A stretch of 64,000 nt of DNA from Enterobacter cloacae subsp. cloacae ATCC 13047 (lineage in GTDB: Bacteria > Pseudomonadota > Gammaproteobacteria > Enterobacterales > Enterobacteriaceae): assembly GCF_000025565.1 (NCBI RefSeq), contig NC_014121.1, positions 3,472,001 through 3,536,000 of the forward strand, in the 5' to 3' direction. Shown here one piece after another: positions 39,244-49,304 of the stretch. The first letter of the stretch is position 1, and each line of letters opens with the position of its first letter. Made by a program: the position numbers and the translations under genes. The notes below the pieces were generated by a model, which searched no databases, had not been told where the DNA came from, and saw only the letters and a program-made list of their open reading frames with translations.

Positions 39244-41277
39244 ATGACTCAAGTCGCGAAAAAAATTCTGGTAACGTGCGCACTGCCGTACGCCAACGGC
39301 TCAATCCACCTCGGCCACATGCTGGAGCATATCCAGGCTGATGTCTGGGTCCGTTACCAGCGAATGCGCGGCCACGAGGTTAACTTCATCTGCGCGGACG
39401 ATGCCCACGGCACGCCGATCATGCTGAAAGCCCAGCAGCTGGGTGTTTCCCCGGAGCAGATGATTGCCGAAATGAGTCAGGAGCATCAGACCGATTTTGC
39501 TGGCTTTGACATCAGCTATGACAACTACCACTCCACGCACAGCGAGGAGAACCGCGAGCTGTCAACGCTTATCTACACCCGTCTGAAAGAGAACGGTTTT
39601 ATTAAAAACCGCACTATCTCTCAGCTGTACGATCCGGAAAAAGGCATGTTCCTGCCGGACCGTTTCGTCAAAGGCACCTGCCCGAAATGTAAATCACCGG
39701 ATCAGTACGGCGATAACTGCGAAGTGTGCGGCGCTACCTATAGCCCGACAGAGCTGATCGACCCGAAATCGGTGGTCTCCGGCGCCACGCCTGTGATGCG
39801 TGACTCCGAGCACTTCTTCTTCGACCTGCCATCCTTTAGCGAAATGCTGCAGGCGTGGACCCGCAGCGGCGCGCTGCAGGAGCAGGTAGCGAACAAAATG
39901 CAGGAGTGGTTCGAATCCGGCCTGCAGCAGTGGGATATCTCCCGCGATGCGCCCTACTTTGGTTTCGAAATTCCAAATGCACCGGGCAAATATTTCTACG
40001 TCTGGCTGGACGCGCCAATCGGCTACATGGGCTCCTTCAAGAACCTGTGCGACAAGCGTGGCGACACCGTCAGCTTCGACGAATACTGGAAGAAAGATTC
40101 CACCGCCGAGCTGTATCACTTCATCGGCAAAGACATCGTTTACTTCCACAGCCTGTTCTGGCCGGCAATGCTGGAAGGCAGCAACTTCCGCAAGCCAACC
40201 AACCTGTTTGTTCACGGCTACGTGACGGTGAACGGCGCGAAGATGTCCAAATCGCGTGGGACGTTCATCAAAGCCAGCACCTGGCTGAACCACTTTGATG
40301 CAGACAGCCTGCGTTATTATTACGCGGCGAAGCTCTCTTCCCGCATCGACGATATCGACCTGAACCTGGAAGATTTCGTGCAGCGCGTGAACGCGGACAT
40401 CGTGAACAAGGTGGTGAACCTGGCGTCCCGAAACGCGGGCTTTATCGCCAAGCGTTTTGACGGCGTGCTTTCTGCCGAGCTGGCCGATCCTGAGCTGTAT
40501 AAAACCTTCACCGATGCCGCCGCTGCGGTTGGCGAAGCCTGGGAAAGCCGTGAATTCGGTAAAGCAATTCGTGAAATCATGGCGCTGGCCGATGTTGCCA
40601 ACCGCTATGTGGACGAGCAGGCCCCGTGGGTTGTCGCGAAACAGGAAGGCCGTGACGCTGACCTGCAGGCGATCTGCACCATGGGTCTGAACATGTTCCG
40701 CGTGCTGATGACCTGGCTGAAGCCTGTACTGCCGCAGCTGGCAGCGCGTGCAGAAGCGTTCCTGAACACCGAACTGAGCTGGGATGCAATCCAGCAACCG
40801 CTGCTTGGCCACAAGGTGAATACCTTCAAGGCGCTCTACAATCGCATCGAAATGAAACAGGTTGAAGCCCTGGTGGAAGCCTCGAAAGAAGAGGTGAAAG
40901 CAGCTGCCGCACCGGTGACCGGCCCGCTGGCAGACGATCCGATTCAGGAGACCATCACCTTTGACGATTTCGCTAAAGTTGACCTGCGCGTGGCGCTGAT
41001 TGAAAACGCGGAATTCGTGGAAGGCTCTGACAAGCTGCTGCGCCTGACGCTGGATCTGGGCGGTGAGAAGCGTAACGTCTTCTCCGGCATCCGTTCTGCC
41101 TATCCTGATCCGCAGTTACTGATTGGCCGTCAGACCGTCATGGTCGCGAACCTGGCACCGCGTAAAATGCGCTTCGGCATCTCTGAGGGGATGGTGATGG
41201 CCGCAGGCCCTGGCGGGAAAGATATCTTCCTGTTAAGCCCTGACGAAGGCGCGAAGCCGGGTCAGCAGGTGAAATAA
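39244..41277 (+). CDS. metG: Methionyl-tRNA synthetase
   Basis: 677 aa, the same length as E. coli MetG, starting [23 protein letters not shown] 39244 is preferred to ATG 39235 because of family length and spacing to AAGAAG. HIGH motif as HLGH (residues 22-25), zinc-knuckle cysteines in [22 protein letters not shown] in [11 protein letters not shown], and a C-terminal tRNA-binding/dimerisation domain ([17 protein letters not shown]). Essential for translation. Confidence 0.98.
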   Translation: MTQVAKKILVTCALPYANGSIHLGHMLEHIQADVWVRYQRMRGHEVNFICADDAHGTPIMLKAQQLGVSPEQMIAEMSQEHQTDFAGFDISYDNYHSTHSEENRELSTLIYTRLKENGFIKNRTISQLYDPEKGMFLPDRFVKGTCPKCKSPDQYGDNCEVCGATYSPTELIDPKSVVSGATPVMRDSEHFFFDLPSFSEMLQAWTRSGALQEQVANKMQEWFESGLQQWDISRDAPYFGFEIPNAPGKYFYVWLDAPIGYMGSFKNLCDKRGDTVSFDEYWKKDSTAELYHFIGKDIVYFHSLFWPAMLEGSNFRKPTNLFVHGYVTVNGAKMSKSRGTFIKASTWLNHFDADSLRYYYAAKLSSRIDDIDLNLEDFVQRVNADIVNKVVNLASRNAGFIAKRFDGVLSAELADPELYKTFTDAAAAVGEAWESREFGKAIREIMALADVANRYVDEQAPWVVAKQEGRDADLQAICTMGLNMFRVLMTWLKPVLPQLAARAEAFLNTELSWDAIQQPLLGHKVNTFKALYNRIEMKQVEALVEASKEEVKAAAAPVTGPLADDPIQETITFDDFAKVDLRVALIENAEFVEGSDKLLRLTLDLGGEKRNVFSGIRSAYPDPQLLIGRQTVMVANLAPRKMRFGISEGMVMAAGPGGKDIFLLSPDEGAKPGQQVK

Positions 41278-41280
41278 CAA

Positions 41281-41311
41281 AAAAAGCCGGAGATTATCTC
41301 CGGCTTTTTTT
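41281..41311 (+). terminator. Rho-independent terminator after metG
   Basis: Stem AGCCGGAGA / TCTCCGGCT with a TTA loop, flanked by A5 and T7, directly after the metG stop. Confidence 0.93.
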
Positions 41312-41313
41312 GT

Positions 41314-41363
41314 TCTCCCTCTCCCACAGGGAGAGGGCCGGGATGAGGGCATCAGGCCGCACC
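41314..41363. repeat. Intergenic palindromic repeat, copy C
   Basis: Read on the minus strand it has GTGCGGCCTGATGCCCTCA, then CCCTCTCCC and the return arm GGGAGAGGG. It shares the outer GTGCGG(C/T)CTG-N-TGCCCTCA segment with copies D and E, defining a unit of about 50 bp. It lies between metG and the convergent yehS. Confidence 0.8.
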
Positions 41364-41373
41364 CATTCCGCAA

Positions 41374-41844
41374 TCACGCCTTCGTATTATGCACCCGGTG
41401 GGTCAGCCCGCGCAGGAAGTTACGCAGAAACTGGTCGCCGCACTCGCGGTAATTTTTGTGGCCCGGCGCACGCATCATGGCGGTCACTTCTGGCACGGAT
41501 ACACGGTATTTTTGCTCCGTCATGATCGCCACAATATCATCCGTTTTCAGCGAGAACGCGATACGCAGCTTTTTCAGCACCGTGTTGTTGTCCACCCGAC
41601 GCTCCAGCGCCAGTTCAGGTGCAGAATCATCTTTGCCACGCTTATCGTAGATCAGGCCGTTCAGGAAGCCTGACAGGATAATGTCAGGGCAGCGAACAAA
41701 CCCCTCTTCGTCCTCTTTGGTCATCCAGGTGTCAAAACCAGCAGAGGTGGATCCCATGGCAGACAGCGCAAGAATGCGCACCATGTCGTTGTTGTTTGCT
41801 TTCAGGGTGTAGCGCAGGCTACGAAGAATATCATTACTAAGCAT
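41374..41844 (-). CDS. yehS: DUF1456 protein YehS
   Basis: 156 aa, the same length as E. coli YehS, starting MLSNDILRSLRYTLKANNND. The upstream in-frame ATG at 41871 adds nine residues without family support. The protein is an internal duplication of the DUF1456 unit (NDILRSLRY... and NNTVLKKLRIAFSLKTDDI). Function unknown. It lies just downstream of btsSR in the same direction, 47 bp from btsR. Confidence 0.92.
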   Translation of the reverse strand: MLSNDILRSLRYTLKANNNDMVRILALSAMGSTSAGFDTWMTKEDEEGFVRCPDIILSGFLNGLIYDKRGKDDSAPELALERRVDNNTVLKKLRIAFSLKTDDIVAIMTEQKYRVSVPEVTAMMRAPGHKNYRECGDQFLRNFLRGLTHRVHNTKA

Positions 41845-41891
41845 GAGTGCCTTTAACTGTCGATGATGCAATGGCGCGCAGTGTACCAGTT

Positions 41892-42611
41892 TTACAGCCC
41901 AATCGCCTCTTTCAAACTTTTCAGGTAGCGACGACTGACGGGTACCGTTTGACCGGCCCGCAGTATCAGCTCTGCCTGACCGTTATCTTCCAGACGGATC
42001 TCTTTCAGGTGCGCCATGTTAACCAGATACTGCCGATGGCAGCGGACAAGCGGCGTGCGGCTTTCCAGCGTGCGCAGCGTCAGCTCGGTGAAGCCTTCAT
42101 TGCCCTCGGCGCTGGTGACAAACACCCCACTCAGGCGGCTGCTGACAAATGCCACATCATCCATTTGCAGCAGGTAAATCCGGCTATGCCCGGTACACGG
42201 GATAAACTTCAGCGGCTGCTGGTTTTCCGGCAGCAGCGTGACGTCCTGTACCGTGCGTTCCTGGCGTAAACGCGTCAGGGTCTTTTCGAGCCGCTTCTCT
42301 TCAATCGGCTTCAGCAGGTAATCGAACGCGTGTTCTTCAAAGGCCTTCACGGCATATTCGTCAAACGCCGTCAGAAACACGATATACGGGCGATGCTCCG
42401 GGTCAAGCATGCCGACCATCTCCAGCCCACTGATACGGGGCATCTGGATGTCGAGGAATAGCACATCCGGGCGCAGTTTATGCACAGCACCAATGGCTTC
42501 AATGGCATTGGCGCACTCTCCCACAATCTCAATGTCACTCTGCTCCTGCAACAGCACGCGCAGGTTTTCCCGTGCCAACGGTTCATCATCGACTATCAGC
42601 ACTCTTAACAT
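41892..42611 (-). CDS. btsR: LytTR-type response regulator BtsR (YehT)
   Basis: 239 aa. Receiver domain with phospho-acceptor Asp54 ([13 protein letters not shown]) and a C-terminal LytTR DNA-binding domain ([21 protein letters not shown] ... [12 protein letters not shown], in parts). With BtsS it responds to extracellular pyruvate and activates the pyruvate transporter btsT in E. coli. Its start overlaps the btsS stop by 7 bp. Confidence 0.97.
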   Translation of the reverse strand: MLRVLIVDDEPLARENLRVLLQEQSDIEIVGECANAIEAIGAVHKLRPDVLFLDIQMPRISGLEMVGMLDPEHRPYIVFLTAFDEYAVKAFEEHAFDYLLKPIEEKRLEKTLTRLRQERTVQDVTLLPENQQPLKFIPCTGHSRIYLLQMDDVAFVSSRLSGVFVTSAEGNEGFTELTLRTLESRTPLVRCHRQYLVNMAHLKEIRLEDNGQAELILRAGQTVPVSRRYLKSLKEAIGL

Positions 42612-44290
42612 GCGGTCTCCTCCAGCGGCAATCGTAACGTAATACGGGTAAATCGGTCCGGCTCACAGGCCACGGTAATGCCACATCCATCCCCAAAGTG
42701 AGCGCGCAGGCGTTTATCCACCAGGCTCATCCCCAGCCCGCCGGAAGCGGACGGGACGTAAAGCCCGGCATTGTCTTCAATATTCAGCACCAGATGATGA
42801 TTAAAACGGCTGGCAGAAATAGTGATCTCCCCAGTGCCCAGAAGCTGCGATGTCCCGTGTTTAATGGCATTTTCCACAATAGGCTGCAGCGTAAAGGCCG
42901 GGAGATGCTGATACGCCAGCTCATCCGGCACGGATAACGACACCTGCAGACGAGACTGGAAGCGTGCCTGCTCAATCTGCAGATAGGCGTTAACATGTTC
43001 AATCTCATCGGCCAGGGTCACAATCTCAGACGGCCGTTTCAGGTTCTTGCGGAAAAACGTCGACAGAAATTGCACCAGTTGCGCGGCCTGATCGCTGTCG
43101 CGACGGATCACCGCTTTCAGGGTGTTGAGGGCATTAAACAGGAAATGCGGGTTCACCTGAGCGTGCAGGAGCTTAATCTCCGACTGCGTTAACAGGGCTT
43201 TTTGCCGCTCATATTGCCCCGCCAGGATCTGCGCGGAAAGCAGCTGCGCAATCCCCTCCCCCAACGTCCGGTTGATCGAGCTGAACAAGCGGTTCTTCGC
43301 TTCGTAGAGCTTAATGGTTCCCATCACCCGCTGGTTTTCCCCCCGCAGCGGAATGACCAGCGTAGAGCCGAGCTTACACTGCGGATGCAGCGAACAGCGG
43401 TAAGGCACTTCGTTACCGTCGGCATAGACTACCTCACCGGTCTCTATCGCACGAAGCGTATACGCGGACGAAATCGGTCTGCCAGGAAGGTGGTGATCGT
43501 CGCCGGTACCGGTAAAGGCCAGCAGCTTTTCACGATCGGTAATCGCAACGGCACCGATATCCAGCTCCTGATAGAGTACCTGCGCCACCTTCATGCTGTT
43601 TTCTTCGTTAAAGCCCTGACGCAGGATCCCCTCGGTTGAAGCGGCGACTTTCAGTGCCGTGGCAGAGAACGCCGAGGTGTATTTCTCAAACATGGCGCGC
43701 TTGTCGAGCAGAATGCGCATAAACAGCGCCGCGCCCACGGTGTTGGTGACCATCATCGGGGCGGCAATACTGTTCACCAGATGCAGTGCGTCCTCAAAAG
43801 GTCGGGCGATAAGCAGAATGATCGCCATTTGCGCCATTTCGGCCACAAAGGTGATCGCGCCAGCGGTAAGCGGGCTGAAGACTTTATCCGGGCGGCCACG
43901 TTTGATCATGTAGCTGTGCACCAGGCCACCAAGCAGCCCTTCCACGATGGTCGAGATCATGCAGCTCAGCGCCGTCATCCCGCCCATGGAATAGCGGTGC
44001 AGCCCACCGGTTAAACCGACAAGGCCACCCACAACCGGGCCGCCGAGCAGCCCGCCCATCACCGCGCCGATGGCGCGCGTATTGGCAATCGAGTCTTCAA
44101 TATGGAGGCCAAAATAGGTCCCCATGATGCAGAAAATGGAGAAGGTCACATAACAGAGGAGCTTGTGCGGCAGGCGGACGGTGACTTGCATCAGCGGGAT
44201 AAACAGACGCGTCTTACTCATCAACCAGGCGATGACAAGAAACACGCACATCTGCTGAAGCAACAGCAGCACCAGATTAAACTCGTACAT
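42605..44290 (-). CDS. btsS: Pyruvate-sensing histidine kinase BtsS (YehU)
   Basis: 561 aa, equal to E. coli BtsS, starting [20 protein letters not shown] 44290 is chosen because the frame to 44362 adds residues absent from the family. N-terminal 5TM-5TMR_LYT membrane sensor, a GAF-like domain, then the LytS-type kinase with phospho-acceptor His in [17 protein letters not shown] and an N box [11 protein letters not shown]. High-affinity pyruvate receptor in E. coli. Confidence 0.97.
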   Translation of the reverse strand: MYEFNLVLLLLQQMCVFLVIAWLMSKTRLFIPLMQVTVRLPHKLLCYVTFSIFCIMGTYFGLHIEDSIANTRAIGAVMGGLLGGPVVGGLVGLTGGLHRYSMGGMTALSCMISTIVEGLLGGLVHSYMIKRGRPDKVFSPLTAGAITFVAEMAQMAIILLIARPFEDALHLVNSIAAPMMVTNTVGAALFMRILLDKRAMFEKYTSAFSATALKVAASTEGILRQGFNEENSMKVAQVLYQELDIGAVAITDREKLLAFTGTGDDHHLPGRPISSAYTLRAIETGEVVYADGNEVPYRCSLHPQCKLGSTLVIPLRGENQRVMGTIKLYEAKNRLFSSINRTLGEGIAQLLSAQILAGQYERQKALLTQSEIKLLHAQVNPHFLFNALNTLKAVIRRDSDQAAQLVQFLSTFFRKNLKRPSEIVTLADEIEHVNAYLQIEQARFQSRLQVSLSVPDELAYQHLPAFTLQPIVENAIKHGTSQLLGTGEITISASRFNHHLVLNIEDNAGLYVPSASGGLGMSLVDKRLRAHFGDGCGITVACEPDRFTRITLRLPLEETAC

Positions 44291-44508
44291 ACTCAGGAAC
44301 CGCACCTTCTGAAAACGCGTAACATACACTGAAGGCGCCGAAGTTTCTTTGAAGCAGTCCAAAAAAGCGGTAAATCGTGTCCGTCATCACATCTTTTGCC
44401 GAACATAACGGCTGCTTCGCATTATTTGTACAAAAAAAAGGCAATTCTTCCTGGTTCGACAAACTGGGTCTACAGTTAAGCTGGGGACGCGTTAGCCAGG
44501 GGGCGAAT

Positions 44509-45249
44509 ATGGCGCTTTACACGATCGGTGAAGTGGCACTCCTTTGTGATATCAATCCCGTCACGCTACGGGCTTGGCAGCGACGGTATGGTTTACTCAA
44601 ACCGCAGCGCACGGACGGTGGTCACCGCCTTTTCAATGATGCCGACATCGATCGGATCCGCGAGATCAAAAGCTGGATAGATAACGGTGTGCAGGTGAGC
44701 AAGGTAAAGTCGCTGCTCTGCCATGACGATCCCGATACCCAACACCGCTGGCGCGAACAGCAGGAAACCCTGCTCCGGCTTCTGCAGGCGGGCAACGTTC
44801 AACGTCTGCGCGCGTGGATCAAAGAGCAAGGCCGCGATTATCCGGCGCAAACCTTAATCAACCATCTTTTCATCCCGCTTCGTCGACGGCTGCAATGCCA
44901 GCACTCTACCCTGCAGGCGCTGCTGAGTATGCTCGACGGGGTGCTGATCAATTATATCGCCGTCTGTCTTGCCTCGGCGCGAAACAAGGGCGGAAAAGAC
45001 GCGCTGGTTGTTGGCTGGAACGTGCACGATACCACGCGGCTGTGGCTCGAAGCCTGGATCGCCACCCAGCAGGGCTGGCGCGTGGAGGTGCTGGCGCATT
45101 CGCTGGCTCAGCTACGGCCCGAATTCTTCGACGGCCAGACTCTGCTGGTCTGGTGCGGGGAAGTGCCCACCGCCTCGCAGCAACAGCGGCTGACGGAATG
45201 GCGGGAGCACGGTTATCCGGTTTACGCCCTGGGCCCCGACGAAACGTAA
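44509..45249 (+). CDS. mlrA: MerR-family regulator MlrA of csgD/curli
   Basis: 246 aa starting MALYTIGEVALLCDINPVTL. ATG 44509 with AGGGGG upstream is preferred to 44377, which reaches into the btsS promoter. MerR HTH at residues 1-70 (VTLRAWQRRYGLLKPQRT) and a C-terminal B12-binding-like effector domain. In E. coli it activates csgD, and so curli and biofilm formation, under RpoS and c-di-GMP control (YciR/DgcM). Divergent from btsSR. Confidence 0.96.
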   Translation: MALYTIGEVALLCDINPVTLRAWQRRYGLLKPQRTDGGHRLFNDADIDRIREIKSWIDNGVQVSKVKSLLCHDDPDTQHRWREQQETLLRLLQAGNVQRLRAWIKEQGRDYPAQTLINHLFIPLRRRLQCQHSTLQALLSMLDGVLINYIAVCLASARNKGGKDALVVGWNVHDTTRLWLEAWIATQQGWRVEVLAHSLAQLRPEFFDGQTLLVWCGEVPTASQQQRLTEWREHGYPVYALGPDET

Positions 45250-45315
45250 CGGCATTTAATGGTTCATTAACAGCTGCGCTTCACCGTATAATTGTTCCGT
45301 TAACAACAGGAGCAG

Positions 45316-45432
45316 ATGATGAAGGCAACCAAACTGGCCGTAATTACCCTTTTTGTACTGATGGCCGTAAGCGGCATCGGCGGCGTGATGCTGGCCGGGT
45401 ACTCATTTATTGTTCGTGGCGGTGTCGGCTGA
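45316..45432 (+). CDS. yohO: Small membrane protein YohO
   Basis: 38 codons from ATG 45316 (or 36 from ATG 45319) with ACAGGAGC upstream: [20 protein letters not shown], then a segment ending [17 protein letters not shown]. The [10 protein letters not shown] core and position between mlrA and yehW match E. coli YohO (35 aa). One TM helix fills most of the protein. Its last 26 bp overlap the convergent yehW 3' end. Function unknown. Confidence 0.88.
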   Translation: MMKATKLAVITLFVLMAVSGIGGVMLAGYSFIVRGGVG

Positions 45433-46144
45433 GAAGCCGGGCCAGTCGTTCAAACAGGCGATCGATAACGATGGCCGCCAGCGCGACCAGTACCGCACCC
45501 TGAACGATATAGGCCGTATTAAACCCGCTTAAGCCGATAATGATCGGCGTTCCCAGCGTATTGGCCCCCACCGTAGACGCGATGGTCGCCGTGCCGATGT
45601 TAATAATCACCGACGTACGGATCCCCGCGATAATCACCGGTGCCGCAAGCGGCAGCTCAACCTTGCACAGCCGCTGACCGCTGCTCATGCCCATCCCTTC
45701 GGCCACGCTCAGTACCGATGCCGGTACCGACGCAATGCCCGCCAGCGTCCCCTGAAGAACAGGCAACACGCCGTAAAGGATCAGCGCAATGATAGCCGGT
45801 TGCTGACCAAACCCGATCACCGGCACCGCAATCGCCAGTACCGCCACCGGCGGAAATGTCTGTCCGATAGCCGCAATCGTCTCTACCAGCGGGCGAAACT
45901 CTCTCCCCCAGGGCCGGGTGACCACAATCCCCGCCCCCACGCCCAGCACCACGGCAATCGCGCTGGAGAGCGCCACCAGCCACAGGTGCGCCAGGGCAAG
46001 ATTGATAAAACTCTCCTGCTGATAGACGGGGCGCGGCAGGCCGGGAAAAAGCGAGCTGAACAGCGCCCCACTGTGCGGCATCAGAAACAGCAGGGCAACA
46101 AAAAGCCCCGTCAGCCAGAGGAGCGGATCACGCATGACCTTCAT
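45407..46144 (-). CDS. yehW: ABC transporter permease YehW
   Basis: 245 aa with about six TM helices and the binding-protein-dependent permease EAA-type loop ([26 protein letters not shown]). Second permease of the osmF-yehYXW importer (OTCN/ProU-like), which takes up glycine betaine with low affinity in E. coli and Salmonella. It overlaps yehX by 17 bp and yohO at the 3' ends. Confidence 0.95.
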   Translation of the reverse strand: MKVMRDPLLWLTGLFVALLFLMPHSGALFSSLFPGLPRPVYQQESFINLALAHLWLVALSSAIAVVLGVGAGIVVTRPWGREFRPLVETIAAIGQTFPPVAVLAIAVPVIGFGQQPAIIALILYGVLPVLQGTLAGIASVPASVLSVAEGMGMSSGQRLCKVELPLAAPVIIAGIRTSVIINIGTATIASTVGANTLGTPIIIGLSGFNTAYIVQGAVLVALAAIVIDRLFERLARLLSRHRHEQ

Positions 46145-47078
46145 GCGTCACCTCCCCGGCCAGCAGATCGCGAAAATGCAGGGTACCGCACGGTGCCCCA
46201 GCGGCATCCGTAACCGGCAGTACCTCGCACTGGCGCGCCACAAATGCAGAGAGCGCGTCCCGCAGGCTCATCTGTTCCTGTAACGGTTCACCACCCATCG
46301 CCACATCCTGTCGACGCATATAATCGCTGACGGTTCGCAGGGAGAGCAGTCTGACGCCCAGTTCGCTGCGTCCAAAAAACTCGCGCACAAAATCGTTCTG
46401 CGGATGGGTCAGCAGTTCAAGCGGCGTGCCCTGCTGGATCACTTCCCCGTGGTCCATCAACACCAGATGATCGGCCAGCCGCAGCGCCTCATCAATATCG
46501 TGGGTCACGAGGACGATCGTCCGGCCAAGGATGCGGTGAATGCGGGTCATCTCCGTCTGCAGTGCCCCGCGCGTAACGGGATCGAGCGCGCCAAAAGGCT
46601 CATCCATCAGCAATACCTGCGGGTTCGCCGCCAGCGCGCGCGCCACTCCCACACGCTGCTGTTGTCCACCTGAAAGCTGATGCGGATAGCGACCACGCAG
46701 CCCAGGCTCTAACCCCAGCAGCGACATAAGCTCGTCCACCCTCTCGTCACTCTTTGCCCGCGACCATTTTTCCAGCTGCAGCACGGTGGCAATATTCTGC
46801 GCGACCGTCCAGTGGGGAAACAGGCCAATGGACTGGATGGCGTAGCCCATGCGACGACGCAGCTCCAGCACCGGCAGACTGCGGATCTCTTCCCCGGCAA
46901 AACGTATTACACCGCTGTCGTGCTCCACCAGGCGGTTGATCATCTTCAGCGTGGTGGATTTCCCCGACCCCGAGGTGCCAATCAGTACCGAAAACGCCCC
47001 CTCGGCAAAATTCAGGTTCAGGTGACTTGCTGCCGGACGACCGGCAAATGTTTTACTGACATCGTGTAATTCAATCAT
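46128..47078 (-). CDS. yehX: ABC transporter ATP-binding protein YehX
   Basis: 316 aa starting [18 protein letters not shown] 47078 overlaps the yehY stop by 8 bp, so the longer frame to 47144 is rejected. Walker [11 protein letters not shown], signature [15 protein letters not shown], Walker [13 protein letters not shown] and switch His in VTHDIDEA. The C-terminal 60 residues resemble a CBS regulatory region ([20 protein letters not shown]). Energises the OsmF/YehYW importer. Confidence 0.95.
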   Translation of the reverse strand: MIELHDVSKTFAGRPAASHLNLNFAEGAFSVLIGTSGSGKSTTLKMINRLVEHDSGVIRFAGEEIRSLPVLELRRRMGYAIQSIGLFPHWTVAQNIATVLQLEKWSRAKSDERVDELMSLLGLEPGLRGRYPHQLSGGQQQRVGVARALAANPQVLLMDEPFGALDPVTRGALQTEMTRIHRILGRTIVLVTHDIDEALRLADHLVLMDHGEVIQQGTPLELLTHPQNDFVREFFGRSELGVRLLSLRTVSDYMRRQDVAMGGEPLQEQMSLRDALSAFVARQCEVLPVTDAAGAPCGTLHFRDLLAGEVTHEGHA

Positions 47079-48228
47079 TGGCTCTTCTCCCGAGCAACGC
47101 GAGCCATAAGGCAAACAGCGCATCGATGACGACCGCCAGTGCAATCGTGGGCACCACGCCCAGTAACACCAGATCCAGCGCGCTGCTCAGCAGCCCCTGG
47201 AACACCAGCGCGCCAAAACCGCCTGCGCCAATCAGCGCGGCGATAACCGCCATCCCGACGGTCTGGACCGCCACCACCCGCAGGCTGCGCAGCAGCAGGG
47301 GCAAGGCGAGCGGCAGCTGGATCTGCCAGAAGCACTGTCGCCGGCTCATCCCCATCGCGTGGGCGCTCTCCAGTACATCCGCCGCGACCTGGCTTAAGCC
47401 CGCCACCACGCCGCGGACCAGCGGCAGCAGCGCGTACAGCACCAGGGCAATAAGCGCGGGGGTTAATCCGGTTCCGGCGATACCGACCGAGGCTAACGCC
47501 GGAAATGACTTCACCAGCCCCGCCAGCGGCGCAATCAGCAGGCCAAACAGGGCCACGGAAGGGATGGTCTGGATCACGTTGAGCACGGCAAAAACCCCGC
47601 CCTGGCGGGAGGGATGACGATAACACCACATGCCCAGCGGTACCCCCAGCAGTAACGCCGGGAACAGCGTGCCGAAGAGGATCGTCAGGTGTTGCGCCAG
47701 CGCATCATCAAACACCTCCTGACGGTTGGCGTACTCTTTTAACAGCGAGAGATTATTCAGCTCACCGCTGAACAGCAGCAGCAACGGAATACACCAGATC
47801 TGGGCATTGAGCACCAAGCGCCAGGCAGATGACGGGATCAGGCGACGGATCGCATCGCTGCAGGCCAGCAGACACAGCGCCAGCCACAGCCACAGGCCAC
47901 TGCCCACGGTGGTTCGCGCCAGTGGACTTTCCGCCGAGGTCATGTGCGTGGCGGCAAGCCCGGCACTCCAGAACAAGGTGATGAAGAGGCCTTCACTGAG
48001 GAGTAGCGTCAGCCACTGTGCAACCCGCCCACGGCTGAGCGAGAGCACAACCAGTGCACCCAGCGCCACAACCAGCAGCAGCGGCGTAAACGGCCAGACC
48101 TGCCAGAGCGCGCGCCCTTCCCCCGACATCAGGCGGTTTGGCGCCACATTGACAAACGGTAGCGCGACCGCCGCAATGGCCACACAGGCCAACAGCAGCA
48201 GTACGCGGTTATGACATTTTATTGGCAC
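47071..48228 (-). CDS. yehY: ABC transporter permease YehY
   Basis: 385 aa from GTG 48228, the same length as E. coli YehY. N-terminal extra TM helices (about residues 1-150) precede the permease core with the EAA loop ([28 protein letters not shown], seen in parts). It is paired with YehW. 12 bp separate it from the osmF stop upstream. Confidence 0.95.
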   Translation of the reverse strand: MPIKCHNRVLLLLACVAIAAVALPFVNVAPNRLMSGEGRALWQVWPFTPLLLVVALGALVVLSLSRGRVAQWLTLLLSEGLFITLFWSAGLAATHMTSAESPLARTTVGSGLWLWLALCLLACSDAIRRLIPSSAWRLVLNAQIWCIPLLLLFSGELNNLSLLKEYANRQEVFDDALAQHLTILFGTLFPALLLGVPLGMWCYRHPSRQGGVFAVLNVIQTIPSVALFGLLIAPLAGLVKSFPALASVGIAGTGLTPALIALVLYALLPLVRGVVAGLSQVAADVLESAHAMGMSRRQCFWQIQLPLALPLLLRSLRVVAVQTVGMAVIAALIGAGGFGALVFQGLLSSALDLVLLGVVPTIALAVVIDALFALWLALLGRRAND

Positions 48229-48240
48229 AGCCCTGTCCTG

Positions 48241-49158
48241 TTACTTCACAAGCCCTTGTTGTTTCAGGAAATCGGCGGCCACTTTTTTGGCATCCAGTCC
48301 CTCTACGGCAATGCTCGCATTGAGCTGTTGCAGCGTTTTTGCATCCAGTTTTTCAAAGACCGGTTTGAGCCAGTCGGCGATATCCGGGTAGGCTTTCAGC
48401 ACCGCCTCACGCACCACAGGCGTGGGGGCATAAATAGGCTGAACGCCTTTTGGATCGGTTAAGGTTTGCAGACCAAGCGCCGCGACCGGGCCGTCCGTAC
48501 CGTAGGCCATCGCCGCATTGACGCCAGAGGTCTGCTGCGCCGCCGCCTTGATGGTCACCGCGGTGTCACCGCCCGCGAGCGAGAGCAGCTGTGCCTGGTC
48601 AAGCTTGAAGTCGTAGGCTTTTTCGAAAGCAGGCAGCGCGTCCGGACGCTCGATAAACTCCGCCGAGGCCGCAAGCTTGAAGTCGCCCTTCTCTTTCAGA
48701 TAGCGGCTGAGATCCGCAAGTGACGTCAGTTTGCCTTTCTCCGCCACGTCTTTACGCACCGCGATGGTCCAGGTGTTGTTGGCCGGAGCCGGGGTCAGCC
48801 AGACCAGCTTGTTCTGTTCTGCATCGAGTTTTTTGACTTTTTCATACCCGGCTTTGGCGTTTTTCCATGCCGGATCGTTTTCATCTTTGAAGAAAAATGC
48901 CCCGTTGCCGGTGTATTCCGGGTAGATATCCAGCTCGCCGGAGGTGATGGCCCCGCGTACCACGGGCGTGGTACCCAGCTGAACTTTATTCACGGTTTTC
49001 ACGCCGTGGCTTTCCAGCACCTGCAAAATAATATTCCCGAGCAGCGCGCCTTCAGTGTCGATCTTTGAGCCCACTTTTACCGGTTCTGCCGCCTGTAGCG
49101 GCAGGCTTAGCGCCGCGAATAACGCCGCAGAAACTACCATCCCCGTTTTAATCGTCAT
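48241..49158 (-). CDS. osmF: Osmoprotectant-binding periplasmic protein OsmF (YehZ)
   Basis: 305 aa with a Sec signal peptide (residues 1-24, LPLQAA-EPVKVGSK) and an OpuAC-type ligand-binding domain (IDTEGALLGNIILQVLESHGVKT; SGELDIYPEYTGNGAFFF). First gene of osmF-yehY-yehX-yehW. Expression in E. coli is RpoS-dependent and induced by salt. Confidence 0.96.
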   Translation of the reverse strand: MTIKTGMVVSAALFAALSLPLQAAEPVKVGSKIDTEGALLGNIILQVLESHGVKTVNKVQLGTTPVVRGAITSGELDIYPEYTGNGAFFFKDENDPAWKNAKAGYEKVKKLDAEQNKLVWLTPAPANNTWTIAVRKDVAEKGKLTSLADLSRYLKEKGDFKLAASAEFIERPDALPAFEKAYDFKLDQAQLLSLAGGDTAVTIKAAAQQTSGVNAAMAYGTDGPVAALGLQTLTDPKGVQPIYAPTPVVREAVLKAYPDIADWLKPVFEKLDAKTLQQLNASIAVEGLDAKKVAADFLKQQGLVK

Positions 49159-49195
49159 TCCACTATCCTCATTTTTTTGCTGCCTTTTTCAGAGG

Positions 49196-49225
49196 CTTGA
49201 GAGAAAAGCGTAGCTTAAAACGGCG
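49196..49225 (-). promoter_or_regulatory. Possible sigma-S promoter of osmF
   Basis: On the minus strand CTACGCTTTT (49213-49204) resembles the extended sigma-S -10 (CTATACTT), about 45 bp before the osmF start. It fits the known RpoS control of the E. coli operon but is not proven by sequence. Confidence 0.4.
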
Positions 49226-49265
49226 GATTTACCCGGCAAAATGCCTTTTTAGCATAAGGTAAGAC

Positions 49266-49290
49266 GCATCCCCCGGTGAACGGGGGATGC
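49266..49290 (-). terminator. Hairpin after bglX
   Basis: Perfect 10-bp stem GCATCCCCCG / CGGGGGATGC 14 bp past the bglX stop. No strong T-run follows, so it may be a transcript-stabilising hairpin rather than a full terminator. Confidence 0.5.
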
Positions 49291-49304
49291 AAAGGAGGGA
49301 AAGG

